The position numbers and the translations under genes were made by a program. Below the pieces are notes generated by a model that did not search any database, was not told where the DNA came from, and saw nothing but the letters and a program-made list of their open reading frames with translations. A stretch of DNA of 35,026 nucleotides from Acidobacteriota bacterium (GTDB taxonomy: Bacteria > Acidobacteriota > Thermoanaerobaculia > Gp7-AA8 > JAHWKK01), in contig JAHWKK010000029.1 in NCBI GenBank assembly GCA_019347945.1, forward strand, positions 1 to 35,026. The letters run 5' to 3'. This document shows positions 1-7,239 of the stretch, piece after piece (the first letter of the stretch is position 1; every line of letters starts with the position of its first letter).

Positions 1-200
1 GGCGGTCTCTATTGCTCGTGTTGGGGTTGGGCGCCTCGCACGTGAATGGCCCGTTTGTGCGCTGCGCCCAACCCAACCTTAAACTCTGACCCCTTAACCG
101 GGGGGGGGGGGGGTTTCAACTTGAAATTACCCCCCCCCAATTGGGGGCGCCCCCCACGCGCCCGGGATTTTTTTTTACATTTTACACCCCCGACCCCGCG
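1..200. other. Homopolymer-rich window edge without a gene
   Basis: No credible gene is visible. Positions 21-34 and 64-76 form an imperfect inverted repeat (TTGGGGTTGGGCGC against GCGCCCAACCCAA). From about 100 to 180 the sequence is a run of G, then C, then GGGGGCGCCCCCC-like sequence, then T, unlike anything else in the window. This looks like a low-quality contig end rather than biology, but that is inference. The gene that follows reads leftward and stops at 201, so its terminator would lie here. Confidence 0.5.
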
Positions 201-779
201 TCACTGCACCACGCCGTGGAGCTCGTCGGCGAGTGCCGAGTAATCCCTGAGCTCGAAGGATGCCGGATCGTCGACGAGGCTGTCGAGCACCGGGGTCTCG
301 AACTCGCCGGCGCGGAGCTCGGCGCGAAGTCCGGCCGCATCTCCGGCCAGAGTCTCGGGCGAGTGAGGGAGGGACTCCGGCTCGGTTCCGGGAGGGAGGA
401 AATTTCTTCGCTCGGCCGCCCTGAGCCGTTCGTTGATCCGCTCGATCATCTTTTCGATCGATGCCCGCACATTCCCGCTCAGCGCATAGCCTTTCATCTC
501 TTCGGCGATCGCGGTGAGCTCGACGAGGATCTTTTCGAAGGGGACCGAATCGGGGCCGAGCTCGGATGTGATCGCCTGCAGATCCTGACGGGCGAACTCG
601 AAATCCCGGAGGCGGCGTGCGGTCTGCGATTCGATCAGCGCGTTGGCCGTATCGATCAGCATGTTTCCCGCGAGCATCGTCTGATTGCGCATGAACTCCT
701 CATCGATGCCCGCTGTCGCGATGGGGAGCCTTCCGAGGGCGGATACGAGTCTTTCGTGGGTCGAGAGCGCGAGCGTCAT
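201..779 (-). CDS. Hypothetical protein downstream of mqnD
   Basis: This 192-residue protein is not recognised. It looks soluble: no signal peptide or membrane segment, a long predicted-helical middle (residues about 25-135, rich in Glu, Arg, Leu and Ala) and an acidic C-terminal third. The start at 779 follows a GAGGAA Shine-Dalgarno-like sequence. It begins only 13 nt after the mqnD stop, so it is probably the third gene of the plsC-mqnD operon. The helical composition could fit an adaptor or coiled-coil protein, but nothing in the sequence assigns a function. The coding frame is convincing because of the operon spacing and the high GC at third positions. Confidence 0.7.
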   Translation of the reverse strand: MTLALSTHERLVSALGRLPIATAGIDEEFMRNQTMLAGNMLIDTANALIESQTARRLRDFEFARQDLQAITSELGPDSVPFEKILVELTAIAEEMKGYALSGNVRASIEKMIERINERLRAAERRNFLPPGTEPESLPHSPETLAGDAAGLRAELRAGEFETPVLDSLVDDPASFELRDYSALADELHGVVQ

Positions 780-792
780 GGGATTCCTCGAG

Positions 793-1629
793 TCAGTAGA
801 AGTCGTAACTCCGGATCGGATCGACGAGACCGCGCTCGTGCGCGCGGCTCAGAAAAGTTTTCACCGCGTTCCGGCCACGCTCGCCGTAATCGACGGTGAG
901 ATCGTTGACGTACATGCCGACGAACTCGTCGCCTCGGGTTCGATCGAGACCGCGTCCGAAGCCGAGCGCATAATCGAGCGCGGCATCGCGATGCGAAAGG
1001 GAGTATTCAATCGATTCCCGAAGAATCCGCGAGACCTTTCGCATCATCTCTTCCCCGAGCGACCGCCTGATTGCGTTGCATCCGAGAGGAAGCGGCAGAC
1101 CGGTCTCGCGTTTCCACCACTCGCCGAGATCAACGACGAGCTTCAACCCGAGGTCCTTCCAGGTGAGCTGTCCTTCGTGAATGATGATCCCTGCGTCGAC
1201 GTCCCCGCCGAGCACGGCATGCTGCACATGATCGAAGTTCATCATGACCGGATCCACATCCGGCTCGAAGAGCTGCATCGCGATCCACGCCGAGGTGTTT
1301 CTGCCGGGGATTCCGACACGGCGGCCCGCGAGGTCGTTCTCTTCGATCTCGTTCTTCGAAACGACGATCGGGCCGTAACCGTCACCGATCGAAGCGCCGC
1401 TCGAGAGCAGCGCGTACTGGTCGGCGACGGAGGGATACAACGCGAACGACAGAGCGGTCACGTCGTAAATCGTGTCGCGCGCCTTTTCGTTGAGCGACTG
1501 GATGTCTTCGAGATGATGCGTGAAGCGGACTCCGTCGGTATCGATCAGGTCTTTCGCCAGAGCGTAGAACATGAACGCGTCGTCGGCGTCGGGGGAGTGA
1601 GCGAGAGAGATCTCGGTCGATTCAGTCAT
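793..1629 (-). CDS. mqnD: 1,4-dihydroxy-6-naphthoate synthase (futalosine menaquinone pathway)
   Basis: MqnD converts cyclic dehypoxanthinyl futalosine to 1,4-dihydroxy-6-naphthoate in the alternative menaquinone pathway. The 278-residue length fits the family, which has a periplasmic-binding-protein-like fold. An N-terminal SPDADDAFMFYAL motif (residues 12-24) matches the family SPxxDDxFxFYAL signature. GIIIHEGQLTW (148-158) carries His151, which probably corresponds to the catalytic His described for the Thermus enzyme. MqnA is a paralogue, but its N-terminus differs (SYLNxxP type), so MqnD is preferred. The start codon overlaps the plsC stop as ATGA, indicating translational coupling. The polyprenyl diphosphate synthase near the other end of the window could supply the menaquinone side chain. 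Confidence 0.88.
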   Translation of the reverse strand: MTESTEISLAHSPDADDAFMFYALAKDLIDTDGVRFTHHLEDIQSLNEKARDTIYDVTALSFALYPSVADQYALLSSGASIGDGYGPIVVSKNEIEENDLAGRRVGIPGRNTSAWIAMQLFEPDVDPVMMNFDHVQHAVLGGDVDAGIIIHEGQLTWKDLGLKLVVDLGEWWKRETGLPLPLGCNAIRRSLGEEMMRKVSRILRESIEYSLSHRDAALDYALGFGRGLDRTRGDEFVGMYVNDLTVDYGERGRNAVKTFLSRAHERGLVDPIRSYDFY

Positions 1630-2342
1630 TCAGCGTGGGCTTCGCGCAGGAGAGCTTCGATCTCCGCGCGCGTCCTTTCAGTGAGCTCGTCCCTGCGGGG
1701 GGCGGGATAGTCGGCGACCGGGATTGGTGCCGCGATCCGAATGGTGACAGGGCCCGATCGAATGATCAACTTCCCGACCGGCATCACATCTCTGGTCCCG
1801 ATGATGCCAACCGGAACGATGTCGAGCCTCGCTCGCATCGCGAGGAGAAACGCCCCTCGCTGAAACGCGCCCAGCTCGGTCGATCGCGAACGGCTCCCCT
1901 CGGGAAAGACGAGCACCGAATTGCCCATCCGGATGCGATCGCCGGCGAGTCGGAACGACGCGAGGGCCGTCGAGCGGTCCTTCCGGTCGATCGGGATGAA
2001 GCCGGCGGCTTTCAACCCCCAGCCGAAAATCGGAATCTGAAACAGACTTCTCTTCGCCATCACCCGGATCGGCTGGCGGACCGCGACGAAAAGCACCGGG
2101 ATGTCGAGGTAGCTCTGATGATTCGCGATGAAGACGTACTTTGTCTCCGGATCGACCGACGGGTCGGTTTTCGCCGTGACGGTCACACCCGCTGCGAAGA
2201 GAATCATCTTTGCCCACAGGCGGACGAGCCGGTCGATCGTCGGAGTGTTCGTCCGTCCGAACATTCCGAATACGATGATCGGCGTCGCACAGATCACCGT
2301 TGCGAAGAGGGTCACGGACGCGGTCCAGATCGATCGGAGCAT
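1626..2342 (-). CDS. plsC: 1-acyl-sn-glycerol-3-phosphate acyltransferase
   Basis: This membrane enzyme acylates lysophosphatidic acid to phosphatidic acid in phospholipid synthesis. The 238-residue protein has a hydrophobic N-terminus (residues about 7-28 and 43-57), the HX4D catalytic motif NHQSYLD (His75, Asp80) and the glycerol-phosphate binding motif FPEGSRS (146-152). The Met at 2342 is chosen because the open frame further upstream, to 2471, is made of heptad repeat DNA and translates into repeated RQPATG peptides, so it is not genuine coding. It is first in an operon with mqnD (4-nt overlap) and the 192-residue hypothetical. Its upstream gap is shared with the divergent hydrolase at 2879. 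Confidence 0.88.
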   Translation of the reverse strand: MLRSIWTASVTLFATVICATPIIVFGMFGRTNTPTIDRLVRLWAKMILFAAGVTVTAKTDPSVDPETKYVFIANHQSYLDIPVLFVAVRQPIRVMAKRSLFQIPIFGWGLKAAGFIPIDRKDRSTALASFRLAGDRIRMGNSVLVFPEGSRSRSTELGAFQRGAFLLAMRARLDIVPVGIIGTRDVMPVGKLIIRSGPVTIRIAAPIPVADYPAPRRDELTERTRAEIEALLREAHAE

Positions 2343-2878
2343 CGATCGGGATTGTTCCGATCTCGACGCGGGAGTCAAGTAGGTTGGAGGTTGGAGGTTG
2401 GAGGAGCCAGTTGCCGGTTGCCGGAGGCCGGTAGCCGGTTGCCGGTGTGCAACTAGGTTGATGGTTGCCACTCTTGTCCAGGTTGATTGTTACCACCCTC
2501 AGGTGGCGGCAGGAGCGGGGGGAACGTGGAAAAGGATTGCGGTGCTCGTCTCTCCTTTCTGTCCTGAGCGCTTCCACCGTTTCCGCGTTCGGGATCCGGT
2601 CAGCCCGCGCCAGCGGGCGACAGGTCTTAGCCCCCGGCTTCAGCCGGGGGACAGAAGCTTTCCTAAATTTAATGTCGAGCCCGCTTCAGCGGGCGACAGA
2701 GCGGAACAATCAACCTGGACATCTCTGGTAACAATGTACCCATCAACTGGCCACTGGCCACTGGCCACTGGCACCGGCAACCGGCAACCGACAACCGACG
2801 TCCTCGGAAATGACCCCAGGTTAGATATCGTTGGGAAACGGGCAGATCCCACAGTGCCGTGTCGTCCCGGCTCTTCCA
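2343..2878. repeat. Composite inverted-repeat element between divergent genes
   Basis: This 536-bp gap has no credible gene. From outside inward it shows AGGTTGG repeats (2381-2401), six degenerate heptads of the GGTTGCC type (2409-2450), a 17-bp arm at 2475-2491 with its exact reverse complement at 2705-2721, three hairpins (2602-2623, 2629-2654, 2678-2699), then eight in-register heptads (2743-2798) running from GCCACTG to CAACCGG to CAACCGA. The right heptads are the complement of the left ones, so the whole block is a nested inverted repeat. Promoters for plsC and the 2879 gene must lie at its edges; no clear box was seen. Confidence 0.8.
2602..2699. repeat. Three tandem AGCCC-hairpin-GACAG units
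   Basis: Three short hairpins share the frame AGCCC...GGG(C/G)GACAG. Unit 1 (2602-2623) has stem GCCCGC with loop GCCA. Unit 2 (2629-2654) has stem CCCCCGGC with loop TTCA. Unit 3 (2678-2699) has stem GCCCGC with loop TTCA. Stem bases differ between units while remaining paired, so the structure is kept by compensatory change. They resemble REP-type hairpins. None is followed by a T tract, so intrinsic termination is not supported. Confidence 0.75.
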
Positions 2879-5020
2879 ATGAAAAAACAATCGATCCTTT
2901 TCACAATCGCTCTCACGCTCGTCTGCTTTGGAGCGGCCGGCGCCGAACAGCCCTCGAAGATGATGGTGATCGGGTTCGACGGCGTCGACGCCCGGCTCAC
3001 CGAACAGTGGATGGACGCGGGCGAGCTTCCGAACCTGGCGAGGCTCCGCGACGAGGGCACTTTCTCGCATCTCCGGCCGACGATCCCGCCGCAGACCCCG
3101 GTCTCATGGTCGACGTTCTCGACCGGAATCGACCCGGGACGCACCGGAATCTTCGACTTTCTGAGACGCGATCCTGCGACGTACTACCCGGTCTTCGCGG
3201 CGATCGACGAGGGAACCGCGCCGTTTCTGCTCGGCGAGCACAACGGATGGCTCGCGGGGGGCGTCGTTGCGTTGCTGGTCATCGGGATTTCCTTCGGCCT
3301 GATGCTTCTCTTCCGAGTGAAGCGCTGGATCGCGTTTGTCATCGCGATTGCCTCCGGCCTGGTCTTCGGTCACCTCGGTCGCGTCTGGGCGGAGGCCAAC
3401 ATCCCCAGCCAGCGCCCGACCGTCGAGTCCCGCCAGAGCGGCACTCCGATGTGGGAAGTGCTCGGAAAGGCCGGATTCAGTACGCGCGTGGTCCATGTTC
3501 CCGTGACGTTTCCGGCGCACGAGCTCGAGAACGGACACCTTCTTTCCGGCCTCGGAGTGCCCGACATCTCCGCAAGAGTCGGCAAACCGTTCTTCTTCAC
3601 CTCGGAGCTCGATTTCAACCGCTCCCGATCGAACGAGTTCTCGATCGAGGTCGTTCAGCTCGAGGACAACCGCGGCGTCATCGAGACCGAGATCGTCGGA
3701 CCGCCGAACAAACTCTTCGACGAGCCCCCCTACATCTCGATTCCGATGACCGTCGAGGTCGCTGAGGATCGCCAGTCGGTCGAGCTCCGCGTCGGAAGCC
3801 AGGAAGTCACTCTTCGGCCGGGAGAGTGGAGCGACTGGGTAGAGTTCGATTTCCCCTTCAGCAGCCTGGTCACGGTCCACGGGATCAGCAGGTTTCATCT
3901 CTTCTCGGTCGAGCCGGAAGTGAAGATCTATCTCTCGCCGATCAATTTTGATCCGCGGAATCTTCCGCCGGGGTTCGACATCTCGCATCCGACGGACTGG
4001 GCGGGAGAGCTCGCCGAGATCTACGGCCCGTACAAGACGATCGGCTGGCAGATCGATACGTGGGCGATCTCGGAAGGCTTCGCTGACGAAAAGACATTCT
4101 GGGACGATCTCGAATGGACCGTCGCGCAGTATCGCCCGATGTATCGCGACTTTCTCGCGAGCGACGACGATCTGTTCATCCAGGTTTTCGAATTTCCCGA
4201 CCGGGTCGGTCACGTCTTCTTCCGACTCGAGGACCCCGAGCATCCTGCCTATGATCCCGAACTGGCAGAAGAGTGGGGCGATTCGATCCTGCGGGCCTAC
4301 AAGATCATGGACGAGCTCGTGGGGGAGGCAATGGCACTCTCCGCCACGAACGGCTCGGAGCTCATCGTGATGTCGGATCACGGGTTCTCGACGTGGCGAT
4401 GGACGGTCAATTACAACACCTGGCTTGCGGAGAACGGATATCTCGCCCTCAGGAGCGGCGTCGAGGTGAAGGAACGGAATGTCGAGATCCTCTTCGATCA
4501 CGGCGAGTTCTGGGAGAACGTCGACTGGAGCGGGACGAAGGCCTACGCGCTCGGGCTCGGTGACGTCTACATCAATCTCGCGGGGAGGGAGAGGGACGGG
4601 ATCGTGCAGCCGGGTGCGGAGTACGAAGGGCTGAAGGAAGAGCTGAAGGAGAAGCTGGAAGCAATGGTGGACCCGGCGACCGGACGCAATCCCGTATCAC
4701 GCGTCTTCACGCGCGAAGAAGCGTACGGTTCGTTCGACCCCAATGTGATGCCCGACCTGATCGTCGCGAATTCCGAGGGGTATCGGGTGAGCTGGCAGAC
4801 CTCGCTCGGGGGGGTGCAGAAGGAGATTTTCGCCGAGAACGATGCCGTCTGGAGTGGCGACCACTGTTCGCTCGATCCGGAGCTCGTCAAGGGCATCTTC
4901 TTCTCGAACCGGAAGCTCGAGCGAGCCGCAGAGCCGTACATCGCCGACATCTATCCCACCGTGCTCGCGCATTTCGGCGTCGACGCTCCTTACGAGGTCG
5001 ACGGCAAAGTGCTCGATTGA
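2879..5020 (+). CDS. Exported alkaline-phosphatase-superfamily hydrolase with an internal membrane hairpin
   Basis: This 713-residue protein is of the type I phosphodiesterase / nucleotide pyrophosphatase class (predicted AkP-superfamily hydrolase or phosphomutase). Residues 1-22 are a signal peptide. Metal-ligand motifs are visible: GFDGVD (32-37), the nucleophile region PPQTPVSWSTFSTG (70-83), SDHGF (about 508-512) and WSGDHC near the C-terminus. The catalytic domain is interrupted at residues about 124-168 by two hydrophobic segments separated by RVKRW, which would anchor it in the membrane. The start is the Met before KKQS, because it opens the signal peptide; 16 upstream residues in the open frame are ignored. 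The substrate is unknown. A phosphatase gene follows 13 nt downstream, implying co-transcription. Confidence 0.82.
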   Translation: MKKQSILFTIALTLVCFGAAGAEQPSKMMVIGFDGVDARLTEQWMDAGELPNLARLRDEGTFSHLRPTIPPQTPVSWSTFSTGIDPGRTGIFDFLRRDPATYYPVFAAIDEGTAPFLLGEHNGWLAGGVVALLVIGISFGLMLLFRVKRWIAFVIAIASGLVFGHLGRVWAEANIPSQRPTVESRQSGTPMWEVLGKAGFSTRVVHVPVTFPAHELENGHLLSGLGVPDISARVGKPFFFTSELDFNRSRSNEFSIEVVQLEDNRGVIETEIVGPPNKLFDEPPYISIPMTVEVAEDRQSVELRVGSQEVTLRPGEWSDWVEFDFPFSSLVTVHGISRFHLFSVEPEVKIYLSPINFDPRNLPPGFDISHPTDWAGELAEIYGPYKTIGWQIDTWAISEGFADEKTFWDDLEWTVAQYRPMYRDFLASDDDLFIQVFEFPDRVGHVFFRLEDPEHPAYDPELAEEWGDSILRAYKIMDELVGEAMALSATNGSELIVMSDHGFSTWRWTVNYNTWLAENGYLALRSGVEVKERNVEILFDHGEFWENVDWSGTKAYALGLGDVYINLAGRERDGIVQPGAEYEGLKEELKEKLEAMVDPATGRNPVSRVFTREEAYGSFDPNVMPDLIVANSEGYRVSWQTSLGGVQKEIFAENDAVWSGDHCSLDPELVKGIFFSNRKLERAAEPYIADIYPTVLAHFGVDAPYEVDGKVLD

Positions 5021-5033
5021 GCCCGGGCCTCTC

Positions 5034-6215
5034 ATGAACTACAGGTCTCTTCTCGATCAGGTGATGCGAACCCTGGACGAGGTCGACATCGCCGATCGCT
5101 CGGAGTCTTCGATCCGGGAGGTCGCCGAGACGATCGCGTCGAACTTCCGGGAAGAGCTGGGGATCAAGGGAGGACGCATCTTCCGCTGGGAGGGGACGAG
5201 TTACGAGCTCGTCGGCCGGTTCGGTACACACGGGAAGGGGGCGCTCGGAATCGTAATCTCGGCTTCGTATGCTCCGATCCGGGAGCTTCTCGAAAAGGGA
5301 ATCCTGGTCATGGATCGGAACGATCCCGCCGCCGACCCGAATCTCGAGAAAAAGCTCGGAGCCAAACGGTTCGCGGCGATCGTCGTGGGCGACGACGACT
5401 TCATCATCAGCTTCGACATCACGACCGATACTCCGAGAGAAGACATCTTTCAGGCGCTCGCAATCGTCCGCCACGCGATCAATCAGAAGCTTCGGGTCAA
5501 CCGGTTCGAGTCGATGATCCGGGAGGCGCAGCGAATCCAGCAGTCGATCCTACCGACGACGAGTCCGCAGTTCGAGGGATTCGACATTCACGGCCGGACC
5601 GTCGCAGCGGAGCACGTCGCCGGTGACTACTTCGGTTACCTCCGGCTCTCGCCCAAGTCGCTCGGCCTCGCCGTGGCCGACGCCACGGGACACGGCCTGC
5701 CGGCAGCGCTCGTGGTCAGAGATATTCACATGGGACTCCGGATGGGGGCGGACCGGGATTTCAAGATCGTGCGAACGGTCGAAAAGCTGAACCGGATCAT
5801 TCACGAATCCGGAATCTCGACCAAATTCGTCTCGCTCGTCTATGCGGAGCTCGAAGCCTCGGGGACCCTGGTCTACGCGAATGCGGGGCATCCGGCGCCG
5901 CTTCTGATCAATGGCAGCCGCGTCGAATGGCTGACCTCGGGGGGGCCCGTGCTCGGCCCGACACCTGATGCGTCCTACACGCGAGGCTACGTCAACATCG
6001 AGCCCGGCGGCGTCCTCTGTCTCTACAGCGACGGGATCGTCGAGGCGACCAATGCGAAGGGGGAGGAGCTCGGTCAGGAGCGTCTCGAGCGAATGCTCGA
6101 ATCATTGCGGAACGAAGACGCCGAGACGATCGTCACGACCATTCTCGAGAAAGTCGATGAGTGGGATCGCGGTGAGCCCGACGATCGGACGGTCGTGATC
6201 ATCCGCCGGACCTGA
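5034..6215 (+). CDS. SpoIIE/RsbU-type PP2C phosphatase with N-terminal GAF-like region
   Basis: Predicted serine/threonine phosphatase of 393 residues. Residues about 1-155 look like a GAF-type sensor (IREVAETIASNF, then a GRIFRWEG beta-strand region). A linker helix REAQRIQQSILP leads into the PP2C-like domain, where VAGDYFG, VADATGHGLPAAL, YANAGHPAP and LYSDGIVEA carry the metal-binding Asp residues and the usual SpoIIE signatures. Such proteins usually dephosphorylate anti-sigma-factor antagonists in partner-switching pathways; no anti-sigma or STAS gene is in the window, so the target is unknown. It begins 13 nt after the AP-superfamily gene, in the same operon. The Met at 5034 is chosen because the upstream reading is a shadow of that gene. 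Confidence 0.88.
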   Translation: MNYRSLLDQVMRTLDEVDIADRSESSIREVAETIASNFREELGIKGGRIFRWEGTSYELVGRFGTHGKGALGIVISASYAPIRELLEKGILVMDRNDPAADPNLEKKLGAKRFAAIVVGDDDFIISFDITTDTPREDIFQALAIVRHAINQKLRVNRFESMIREAQRIQQSILPTTSPQFEGFDIHGRTVAAEHVAGDYFGYLRLSPKSLGLAVADATGHGLPAALVVRDIHMGLRMGADRDFKIVRTVEKLNRIIHESGISTKFVSLVYAELEASGTLVYANAGHPAPLLINGSRVEWLTSGGPVLGPTPDASYTRGYVNIEPGGVLCLYSDGIVEATNAKGEELGQERLERMLESLRNEDAETIVTTILEKVDEWDRGEPDDRTVVIIRRT

Positions 6216-6728
6216 ATCGGAACCGGGCGATCAGGATGACCAGTGTTGGAGGTTGGAGGTTCGAGGTTGGAGACTCGAAGTAATGATCTCGCGCCATTCC
6301 AACCCACGTCATTCTGAGCCCGGCGCAGCGCGGGCGAAGAATCTGGGCGGGGGATCGTGGAGAAGAGTGAAGAGTGAAGAGTGAAGAGTGAAAGAAGAGA
6401 CATCACGAAGGTAACCTCTGCATACTCTCACCCTTCACCCCCAATTCCTGCCGCCAGATCCTTCGCCGTCCTTCGGCGGCTCAGGATGAAACCACCATGA
6501 AATTGTTGGACTTCGACCCTTTTGCAGCGCTTCGCTTGGCCTGATGTCCCACCCTGCAAGGTCCCTCGCTTGCCCGCCCGACCGCCCGCTCGGGACGACG
6601 TCGGTTTGAGTATGAGGTGCGGAGTTTCGCGGACTCCGGTTTTCGTTCCCGCTTCACCGGCGCAACGCGCCGGTCAATTGCTCAGGATGACGTGGGCCGC
6701 GTTGCCCGAACTGGCAACTGGCAACTCC
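6216..6728. repeat. Composite intergenic repeat block
   Basis: No gene is seen here. In order: GTTGGAG heptads (6245-6272); an inner module (about 6312-6352, TCATTCTGAGC...GAATCTGG); four GAAGAGT heptads (6362-6389); the inverted counterpart of the module (about 6450-6488, AGATCCTTCGCC...CAGGATGA) containing hairpin CGCCGTCCTTCGGCG; a roughly 194-bp dispersed unit (6497-6690) ending in the hairpin at 6656-6674; and three CAACTGG-type heptads (6708-6728). The block lies at the 3' ends of converging transcription units, so its paired modules could stop transcription from both sides, although no T tracts support this. Confidence 0.75.
6497..6690 (+). repeat. Dispersed ~194-bp repeat unit, copy 1
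   Basis: The unit starts at ATGAAATTGTTGGACTTCG and ends near CAATTGCTCAGGATGA. The first ~125 bp recur at 9344-9470 on this strand and, reverse-complemented, at 21067-21194 and 21270-21390. The tail has a strong hairpin, ACCGGCGC-AAC-GCGCCGGT (6656-6674). It has short open frames in both directions, but frame is not conserved between copies, so it is treated as non-coding. Confidence 0.8.
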
Positions 6729-6811
6729 TGCTCGCCGGCCGCGCAGCAGCACGAAAGCTAATCGGCGCGAGCAGGAAGAGCGCGGTCTGCTGGGGCGTCG
6801 CGCTCGCGGAG

Positions 6812-6916
6812 ATGATCCCGCAGCGGTGGCGGCGCGTTATGGCCGCCGGATCGATGCTGATCGCACTGTCGATTGCCTTCGCCGGTCTGCTGACGATCCG
6901 GGCGGCCTTCGGCTGA
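6812..6916 (+). CDS. Possible small membrane protein, 34 residues
   Basis: A short open frame beginning MIPQRWRRV, after GGAG immediately before the ATG, encodes a basic N-terminus followed by a hydrophobic stretch (residues about 10-30, MAAGSMLIALSIAFAGLLTI). Third positions are GC-rich like the real genes. The frame stays open upstream into repeat DNA, so this could be the C-terminal remnant of a longer gene cut by the repeat block. It faces the CPXCG gene tail-to-tail. No family is recognised and the call is tentative. Confidence 0.3.
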   Translation: MIPQRWRRVMAAGSMLIALSIAFAGLLTIRAAFG

Positions 6917-6938
6917 AACATCAGTTCGGGTCGAGCGT

Positions 6939-7115
6939 TCAGCTCTCCCGGGAGACGGTGACGTCGGGATCGTTCCACTCGTCCCTGGTGATGCGAAGCT
7001 CGATCGGCTGGCAGCAGACCTCGCAGTCCTGGACCATCACACCGGAGACGGCGGGATCGAGTGTCAGGTCATTGATCTCGCCGCAATACGGGCACTGAAT
7101 GGCGATGTCGTCCAC
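6939..7115 (-). CDS. CPXCG-motif cysteine-rich small protein
   Basis: A 58-residue protein with IQCPYCGE (residues 6-13) and QDCEVCCQPIELR (29-41): two CPxC/CxxC-type cysteine pairs likely to bind one zinc. This closely matches the CPXCG cysteine-rich family of bacterial small proteins, whose function is unknown. The start is GTG at 7115; an in-frame TAG five codons upstream excludes a longer protein and there is no in-frame ATG. A TAGAAT box ends 6 nt before the GTG and there is no Shine-Dalgarno, which fits a leaderless message. It is divergent from the radical SAM gene. Confidence 0.8.
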   Translation of the reverse strand: MDDIAIQCPYCGEINDLTLDPAVSGVMVQDCEVCCQPIELRITRDEWNDPDVTVSRES

Positions 7116-7121
7116 GGGATC

Positions 7122-7127
7122 ATTCTA
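7122..7127 (-). promoter_or_regulatory. TAGAAT -10 box, probable leaderless start of the CPXCG gene
   Basis: TAGAAT read on the minus strand sits 6 nt upstream of the GTG at 7115, leaving no room for a ribosome binding site. It fits the TANNNT pattern associated with leaderless transcripts. Confidence 0.5.
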
Positions 7128-7239
7128 CGAGGGTTGGAGAGCCCTCGCATCCGACGCGTCGGCAGTGACCGCGCCGCTCTACGAGGAGTGGAGCATTCGC
7201 GGGCAATGTCAAACTCTGCACCGGTGTTTCAATCTTCCT

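Noticed and set aside
2343-2471. Upstream extension of plsC
   Set aside because: It would translate heptad repeats into repeated RQPATG peptides absent from acyltransferases.
2398-3765. Long plus-strand reading frame upstream of and overlapping the hydrolase
   Set aside because: It runs through repeat DNA and then out of frame inside the clear AP-superfamily gene; its composition is Arg/Pro/Gly-rich as in shadow frames.
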